A DNA stretch of 40,900 nt from positions 4,884,206 through 4,925,105 of the forward strand of contig NZ_JTHL01000001.1 of NCBI RefSeq assembly GCF_000818195.1, written 5' to 3'. Each line of letters opens with the position of its first letter. Within the stretch, counting starts at the first letter, position 1. The notes below the pieces were generated by a model. It worked only from the letters and a program-made list of their open reading frames with translations, was not told the origin of the DNA and made no database searches. Of this stretch, positions 36,209 through 40,900 are shown piece by piece. Source of the DNA: Streptomyces sp. 150FB (GTDB lineage Bacteria; Actinomycetota; Actinomycetes; Streptomycetales; Streptomycetaceae). The position numbers were made by a program, and so were the translations under genes.

Positions 36209-38011
36209 ATGGACTCAGCTTCCGTGGGCCCTGGACGCCAGGGCTCCGCGCCCTCCGCGCACAGTCGCACACCGGCCCGCGGCTCACCGGCCGCGCTCCC
36301 GCTCCCGGGAGGGCGGGACGGGGACCACCTGTCCGAGCTGTCCGACCTCTACGGGCTGTTCATGCTGCCGATGGCGACCCCCGACGGGTGGGAGGAAGGC
36401 AGCGTCCTGCGCCGCGCGATGTCGTCCGTACCCCGGCTCGGGCCCTGCCGGGCCGAGGCCTGCTACCGGCTCGGACAGCGGGGCCCGGCGATCGCAGCGG
36501 GCGACGAGCCGGCGGCGGAGATCCCGCTCGCCGAGCAGTTGGCGGGGCTGGACCGGCGCGACGGAGCGGTCAGCCTGCGGGACCGGGACCGGGCCCGGGA
36601 CCGGGACCGGGTCTGGGCGAGGGCCTTCGTGCTGTGCGGCTCCGACGGGCCCCTCGGGTTCCTGGTGGTGAGCGCGCCGGCGGAGCCGGACCGGAGCGAG
36701 CTGTTCCTTCTCGGCGCGCTGGCCCAGCAGACCGGCCGGGCGCTGGCCGAGGTCGCGGGGCGCCACCGGGACCAGGAGCGGGCAGGCGCGCTCCGGCGGG
36801 CGAACGCCGACAAAGCCGATCATGAGGCGGTCAACGCGCAGCTCGCCGAGCAGCTCGTGGACCTGGAGATCCAGCGCTCGGTCCACGAGGTGCTCAGCAG
36901 GGCGACCATCGATGCCGAGGGCGTCGACGGCATCGCGAAGGCCGTCCACGGGCTCACCTCGCTGCCCGTCGCCATCGAGGACTGCTTCGGCAACCTCCAC
37001 GCCTGGGCGGGCCCCGGCCGGCCGGATCCGTACCCGAAGCCGCGTCCGTTGCCGCGTCAACAGCTCCTGCGGGACGCGGCCCGCGAGAGCCGGCCGCTGC
37101 GCACGAAGGACGGGATCGTCGGCCTCGCCCGCTACCGGGGCGAGACGCTGGGTCTGATCACCCTGGTCGACCCCGGGCGGCGGGCGGGCGAACACGAACT
37201 GTTCGCACTCGATTACGCGTGCACGATGCTCGCCCTGGAACTCGCCCACCGGCGCAACCTGGCGGAGGTCGAGCTGCGGCTGCGCCGCGACCTGGTCGAC
37301 GACCTCGTCACCGGAACCGACGACGCGGGCGCCGTCGCCCGCGCCGAGGCCGTCGGGCACGACCTGCACGGCCCGCACCACCTGGCCGTCGTGCGGTGGA
37401 CGGGCCTGCCGTCCGACGAGGCCTTCAGCCGCGCCGTTTCTGGGGCCTGCCGGGCGCTGGACCTGGCGGTCCTTCCCGCGCGGCTGTCGGGACGAGAGGT
37501 CCTGGTGATCGCGGGCCCGCCGCGCGGCGACGCGCTGTACGCGGGCCTGGCGACGGCGCTCGGCTCACCGACCGGCGCGGTGGGACTCAGCGGCGCCGCC
37601 GAGACACCGCACGACCTCCCGCGCGCTTACAAGGAGGCGCTGCGCGCCCTGGAGCTGCGGACGCGCTCGCGACGCCCGTACGGCAGCACCTCGTTCGAGC
37701 AACTCGGGCTGTACCGGCTCCTCAGCACGGGGAACGACTACCACGAGGTCGAGCGGTTCGTACGCGAATGGCTCGGCCCGCTGCTCGACTACGACACCAG
37801 GCGCCACGGCGACCTGGTGCTCACGCTCACCCAGTACTTCGCGTGCGGGGGCAACTACGACGGGACCGCGGCGGCGCTGGGCGTCCACCGCAGCACGTTG
37901 CGCTACCGGCTGCAGCGCATAAAGGAGATCAGCGGCAGGGACCTGGGAGACGTGGAGCACCGCTTGAACCTCCAAGTGGCGACGCGCGTATGGCAGATCA
38001 TGAGCGGCTGA
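36209..38011 (+). CDS. PucR-type helix-turn-helix regulator with GAF-like sensor domains
   Basis: 600 residues from the ATG at 36209. An N-terminal sensor region (about 40-170, with LSDLYGLFMLPMATPDGWEEG and FLVVSAPAEPDRSELFLLGALAQQTGRAL) resembles a GAF fold; a second sensor-like part (about 230-350, SLPVAIEDCFGNLHAWAG) follows. The C terminus has the PucR HTH: GGNYDGTAAALGVHRSTLRYRLQRIKEI. Such regulators often control purine, amino-acid or aromatic catabolism genes; the target is unknown. Start choice is uncertain: an in-frame ATG at 36149 is possible, and neither has a strong ribosome site (GAGGGG lies 12 bases before 36209). A long open frame continues upstream opposite dnaK but is not coding. 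The stop is 38 bases before the convergent oxidoreductase gene. Confidence 0.85.
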   Translation: MDSASVGPGRQGSAPSAHSRTPARGSPAALPLPGGRDGDHLSELSDLYGLFMLPMATPDGWEEGSVLRRAMSSVPRLGPCRAEACYRLGQRGPAIAAGDEPAAEIPLAEQLAGLDRRDGAVSLRDRDRARDRDRVWARAFVLCGSDGPLGFLVVSAPAEPDRSELFLLGALAQQTGRALAEVAGRHRDQERAGALRRANADKADHEAVNAQLAEQLVDLEIQRSVHEVLSRATIDAEGVDGIAKAVHGLTSLPVAIEDCFGNLHAWAGPGRPDPYPKPRPLPRQQLLRDAARESRPLRTKDGIVGLARYRGETLGLITLVDPGRRAGEHELFALDYACTMLALELAHRRNLAEVELRLRRDLVDDLVTGTDDAGAVARAEAVGHDLHGPHHLAVVRWTGLPSDEAFSRAVSGACRALDLAVLPARLSGREVLVIAGPPRGDALYAGLATALGSPTGAVGLSGAAETPHDLPRAYKEALRALELRTRSRRPYGSTSFEQLGLYRLLSTGNDYHEVERFVREWLGPLLDYDTRRHGDLVLTLTQYFACGGNYDGTAAALGVHRSTLRYRLQRIKEISGRDLGDVEHRLNLQVATRVWQIMSG

Positions 38012-38048
38012 CCCGTCGGCGTGACCCGCCTCCGGCGCACAGCAGACG

Positions 38049-39068
38049 TCAGGCGGCCGGGCTCCAGCCCAGCGCGGGGCCGAGTCCGGTGGCGATGTCG
38101 GTGAGGATCTGTACGTAGTCGTCGTGCTCGAAGCTGAACGGCAGTGCGAACGCGACCTCGTCGACCTCGCGGAACGCGGCGTGGGCGTACAGCCGTTCAG
38201 CGATCTCGGCCGAGGAGCCCACGAGGTCGGGCGCGAACATCATGCGCATCGGGCCCTGGGGCTTCTCGGTGCGCGGCGTCCGCTTCAGCGCGTACTCCTC
38301 GTACTTGGCGCGCTGCGCGGGCGAGGCGTTGTCGGTCGGAATGACAACGAGCCCCTGCGAGACGCGGGCGCGCTCGCCCTCGGGGTGGTGGGCGCGGAAC
38401 GTCCGGATGTGCGAGAGCTGGATCTCCGCGAAGTCCTCGGCCTCCTCGGCCTTGACAACGCTGCTGGTCAGGAAGTTCATCCCGTGGTCACCGGCCCACC
38501 AGGCCGACCGCAGGCTGGCGCCGCCGTACCACATGCGGCGGCCGAGGCCGGCGGCCTGCGGCTGGACGCGGTCGGAGAAGACCTCGAAGCCCTCGACCCC
38601 GCTGAAGTCGGTCGCGGGTGTGCCGCGTACGAAGTCCAGCAGCCGGCGGACGCGCTCGTAGCTGAAGTCCTCGGCGTTGGCGGTGTCGGGGTAGAGCGCG
38701 TGCTCGACCTTGTCGTAGTGCATCGGCGGGCCGACGCTGACGCCCGGGTTCAGCCGGCCGCCGGACAGGATGTCGACGGTCGCCAGGTCCTCGGCCAGCC
38801 GCAGCGGGTTCTCCCAGCCCAGCGGGATGACCGCGGTGCCCAGGTCGATACGGCTGGTGCGCTGCGAGGCGGCGGCCAGGACGGCGACGGGGGAGGAGAT
38901 GCCGTACTGGAGGTGACGGTGCCGCACCCACGCGCTGTCAAAACCCAGCTTCTCGCCCAGCTCGATGATCTCCAGCGTCGACTCGTGTCCCCGCCGGGGG
39001 TCGGCCTGGTCGAACAGCCCGATCGTCAAGAACCCCAGCTTCCGCAGCGGTTCCGAGGTCAGCGGCAC
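38049..39068 (-). CDS. LLM-class flavin-dependent oxidoreductase
   Basis: 339 residues from the GTG at 39068. The bacterial luciferase-like TIM barrel is evident: LGFLTIGLFDQ at the start, GHESTLEIIELGEKLGFDSAWVRHRH, SRIDLGTAVIPLGWENPLRLAEDLATVDILSGGR (the typical LLM block) and GMNFLTSS. Enzymes of this class use FMN or F420 to oxidise varied small molecules; the substrate is not deducible. A strong GGAGGA lies 5 bases before the GTG and fixes the start; a longer frame starting at ATG 39110 has no such site. The gene is convergent with the PucR-type gene. The sequence shows no obvious tie to the neighbouring exporter genes. Confidence 0.9.
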   Translation of the reverse strand: MPLTSEPLRKLGFLTIGLFDQADPRRGHESTLEIIELGEKLGFDSAWVRHRHLQYGISSPVAVLAAASQRTSRIDLGTAVIPLGWENPLRLAEDLATVDILSGGRLNPGVSVGPPMHYDKVEHALYPDTANAEDFSYERVRRLLDFVRGTPATDFSGVEGFEVFSDRVQPQAAGLGRRMWYGGASLRSAWWAGDHGMNFLTSSVVKAEEAEDFAEIQLSHIRTFRAHHPEGERARVSQGLVVIPTDNASPAQRAKYEEYALKRTPRTEKPQGPMRMMFAPDLVGSSAEIAERLYAHAAFREVDEVAFALPFSFEHDDYVQILTDIATGLGPALGWSPAA

Positions 39069-39139
39069 AGCGCTCCTCCATCGTTCAGGGCAGCTCTGCC
39101 CACCACCCAATTGCCCGATGATGTCAGGTCACTCGGGCC

Positions 39140-39178
39140 CCGTACCGACCGCCCCGCACCCGTCCGTACCGACCGCCC
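39140..39178. repeat. Direct repeat of 15 bases, 24-base spacing
   Basis: CCGTACCGACCGCCC occurs at 39140-39154 and 39164-39178 in the divergent region between the oxidoreductase and exporter genes, with a weaker third copy near 39193. This may be a binding site array or a slippage product. Confidence 0.5.
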
Positions 39179-39222
39179 GGTACTGGCCGTCCGTGCCGGC
39201 CGCCGGGCCCGCGCGGCCCGGC

Positions 39223-39242
39223 GGGTACAGCCTGCTGTACCC
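39223..39242. promoter_or_regulatory. Perfect 9+9 inverted repeat, candidate operator
   Basis: GGGTACAGC and GCTGTACCC are separated by 2 bases, 103 bases before the first exporter gene. The symmetric, GTAC-centred shape resembles operators of small dimeric repressors (TetR or PadR types). No regulator gene for it is seen in the window. Confidence 0.5.
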
Positions 39243-39344
39243 CGAACAGGGGCGCTGGCGGGCTCGGCGGCGGGGGGTCGCGGTTCGTAGCGTCGGTGAC
39301 GACAGAGAGAGCCCCCCACACGGGGAAACAACAGGGAGCGCACC

Positions 39345-39587
39345 ATGACGAACACCGACCCCTACGGCCTGATCGGCGCCACCGGGACCCCTGACGGACC
39401 GCCGCCCGACGCCCAGCGGGCCGGTGTGGTGCGGCCGCTGCTCTGGGTGCTGTTGGTGATCAGCGCGGCGGGCAACATGGTGGCCTCGTACGGCGCCGCC
39501 GGCACGTCGGTCCACCTCGCCTGTGGTGTGGTCACCGCCCTCTGCGTGGTCGCGCTCGTGACGCTGCGTCTGCGGGGCCGGCGATGA
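39345..39587 (+). CDS. Small two-helix membrane protein, function unknown
   Basis: 80 residues: a polar N terminus (MTNTDPYGLIGATGTPDGPPP) and two transmembrane helices (LLWVLLVISAAGNMVAS and VHLACGVVTALCVVALVTL) joined by a short loop, ending in RLRGRR, which suggests a cytoplasmic C terminus. GGGAG lies 7 bases before the ATG. The stop overlaps the start of the ABC ATPase gene by ATGA, so it is likely co-translated with the exporter. I do not recognise a family; it might be a subunit or small regulator of the exporter. Confidence 0.75.
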   Translation: MTNTDPYGLIGATGTPDGPPPDAQRAGVVRPLLWVLLVISAAGNMVASYGAAGTSVHLACGVVTALCVVALVTLRLRGRR

Positions 39588-40384
39588 GTACACGACTCGG
39601 GGAAGCAGGGGCCCGGGCCGGGGCGGCCGGGGCCGGGGCGGGGGCCGGGGATTCCGTGGTGGCTGCCGTACCCGCCATCGCGCTGAGCGATGTCAGCAAG
39701 ACGTATCCGGGAGGCGTGACCGCCCTGCACGGGGTGTCCCTGACCGTGGAGCGCGGCACGTTTCTCGCCGTGATGGGGCCCTCGGGCTCCGGCAAGAGCA
39801 CCCTGATGCACTGTGCGGCGGGGCTCGACGTACCCACCGGCGGGAGCGTCCGCATCGACGGTCAGGAGATCGCCGGGCTGAACGAGACCCGCAGGACCGA
39901 GCTGCGCCGCGAGCGCGTCGGTTTCGTCTTCCAGTCCTACAACCTGGTGCCCTCGCTCAGCGTCGCCGACAACATCACACTGCCGCTGCGGCTGGCACGA
40001 CGCCGCCCGGACCAGGCGTGGTTGGGGGCGCTGATCGAACGGGTCGGACTGGGGGGCCGGTTGACCCACCGGCCCGCCGAACTCTCGGGCGGCCAGCAGC
40101 AACGGGCCTCGATCGTAAGGGCGTTGGCGGCCAAACCCGCCGTCGTGTTCGCCGACGAGCCGACCGGCGCACTGGATCTGCGCAGTGCGCATGATGTGCT
40201 GAAGCTGCTCCGTGACCTCGCCGACGACCTCGGTCAGACGGTGGTGATGGTCACCCACGATCCGGCGGCTGCCGCGCAGGCGCACCGGGCGGTGGTGATG
40301 GCGGACGGCCGGGTCGTGGACACCCTCGACGATCCCACCGCTCCCCAACTGGCCTCCCGGCTCATCGCGTTGGGAGAGAACTGA
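39584..40384 (+). CDS. ABC transporter ATP-binding protein (MacB/LolD type)
   Basis: 266 residues. Walker A GPSGSGKS (65-72), signature ELSGGQQQR, Walker B VVFADEPTGALD and switch His in VMVTHDP are all intact. The sequence type (VGFVFQSYNLVPSLSVADNITLPL) is that of MacB/LolD ATPases that power permeases with a large extracytoplasmic domain. The first 30 residues are an unusual Ala/Gly stretch (ARAGAAGAGAGAG) without known role; a later start cannot be excluded. The partner permease begins 2 bases after the stop. Such exporters commonly move peptides, antibiotics or lipids; the substrate is unknown. Confidence 0.94.
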   Translation: MSTRLGEAGARAGAAGAGAGAGDSVVAAVPAIALSDVSKTYPGGVTALHGVSLTVERGTFLAVMGPSGSGKSTLMHCAAGLDVPTGGSVRIDGQEIAGLNETRRTELRRERVGFVFQSYNLVPSLSVADNITLPLRLARRRPDQAWLGALIERVGLGGRLTHRPAELSGGQQQRASIVRALAAKPAVVFADEPTGALDLRSAHDVLKLLRDLADDLGQTVVMVTHDPAAAAQAHRAVVMADGRVVDTLDDPTAPQLASRLIALGEN

Positions 40385-40386
40385 CC

Positions 40387-40900
40387 ATGCTGCGTCTCGC
40401 GACAGAGATGGCCAGGCACCGGATCACCGCCCTGCTGGCCGTGGCGTGCGCGGTGCTCGGAGCCGCTGTACTGCTCACCGCCACCGGCGTGCTGGCCGAG
40501 TCCGGCCTCCGCTCCCACCTCCCGGCCGGCCGGCTCGGCGGCGCCGATGTGCTGGTCTCGGCCGATCAGAGCGTGCACCGCCCCGGTGACCTGCCGCTCG
40601 CGCTGCCGGAGCGCGCCACGGTCCCGGCATCGCTGACCGGCCAACTGGCCCGGATCCCGGGCGTCACGGCCGTCGCCGCGGACATCAGCTTCCCCGCCGG
40701 GCTCGTCGACGCGCGGGGCCGGGTCGTACCGGTCGCCGACGCCCGTACGGCCGGGCACGGCTGGTCGTCGACGGAGCTGCTGGACCACCCGCGCGTCGAG
40801 GGCGCGGAACCGAAGGGTCCCGGCGAGGTCGCCGTGGACAGCGCCGTCGCCGCCGCCGCCGGTGTGAAGCCGGGCGACCGGCTCCGCGTGGTCGCGGCCG
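40387..40900 (+). CDS. FtsX/MacB-like ABC transporter permease, N-terminal part (3' end outside window)
   Basis: 171 residues are visible before the window ends. An N-terminal transmembrane helix (ITALLAVACAVLGAAVLLTATGVLAES) is followed by the start of an extracytoplasmic MacB-like periplasmic domain (GGADVLVSADQSV, PGVTAVAADISFPAGLVDARGRVVPV, and KPGDRLRVVAA). It is placed 2 bases after the ATPase gene, as expected for a permease partner. The family call is by this layout; full topology cannot be seen. Confidence 0.88.
   Translation, partial: MLRLATEMARHRITALLAVACAVLGAAVLLTATGVLAESGLRSHLPAGRLGGADVLVSADQSVHRPGDLPLALPERATVPASLTGQLARIPGVTAVAADISFPAGLVDARGRVVPVADARTAGHGWSSTELLDHPRVEGAEPKGPGEVAVDSAVAAAAGVKPGDRLRVVAA

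Overview
The window is very GC-rich, has dense gene packing with many 4-base start/stop overlaps, and encodes a type VII secretion (T7SS/ESX-like) locus with Streptomyces-style accessory proteins next to a chaperone operon. It most likely comes from a Streptomyces or a close filamentous actinobacterial chromosome. No tRNA, rRNA, insertion sequence or CRISPR array was seen.

Region 1 (1-28443, + strand) is the T7SS locus. It opens with the 3' end of the membrane channel gene eccD, then eccB. A sigma-70-like promoter and a short inverted repeat precede two WXG100 genes (one with YQG in place of WXG). Next come a small helical protein of unknown function and an AAWKG-like protein with two kinds of internal repeat. 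From 4204 to 28443 the genes are almost continuous: AAWKG-like protein, YbaB/EbfC-like protein, small WCG-motif protein, an 18.3-kb gene for a 6088-residue giant, an SseB-like T7SS-associated protein, and a membrane-anchored ricin-type lectin. A perfect 15-bp hairpin ends the unit.

The giant protein (8263-26529) is the main discovery target. From sequence motifs I read it as a multi-effector protein: N-terminal WXG100-like helical export module, His/Pro, Gln/Asp and Asp/Ser linkers, an unrecognised alpha/beta domain, a Fic-like domain (HPFNDANRR), a His-Gly...Cys domain resembling clan CD peptidases, an OTU-like cysteine protease, a nucleotidyltransferase-like domain, about 1600 residues of repetitive beta-rich sequence, a coiled coil, two OTU-like copies that have lost the catalytic Cys, a degenerate His-Gly...Cys copy, and an intact His-Gly...Cys copy at the C terminus. 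This resembles MARTX or large clostridial toxins in logic (several effectors plus an autoprocessing-type cysteine peptidase), but is placed in a T7SS locus. Activity, cleavage and target are inference.

Region 2 (28567-35914, - strand) is a seven-gene chaperone operon in the order dnaK, grpE, a J-protein of the CbpA type, a CbpM/MerR-like modulator, clpB, a zinc-ribbon thioredoxin and a UBP-type zinc finger protein. Start/stop overlaps or gaps of a few bases imply one transcript. No CIRCE or HAIR operator was recognised upstream of dnaK.

Region 3 (36209-40900) holds a PucR-type regulator divergent from dnaK, an LLM-class flavin-dependent oxidoreductase (- strand), and the start of a MacB-type ABC exporter operon (small membrane protein, ATPase, truncated permease) preceded by a perfect 9+9 inverted repeat that could be an operator.
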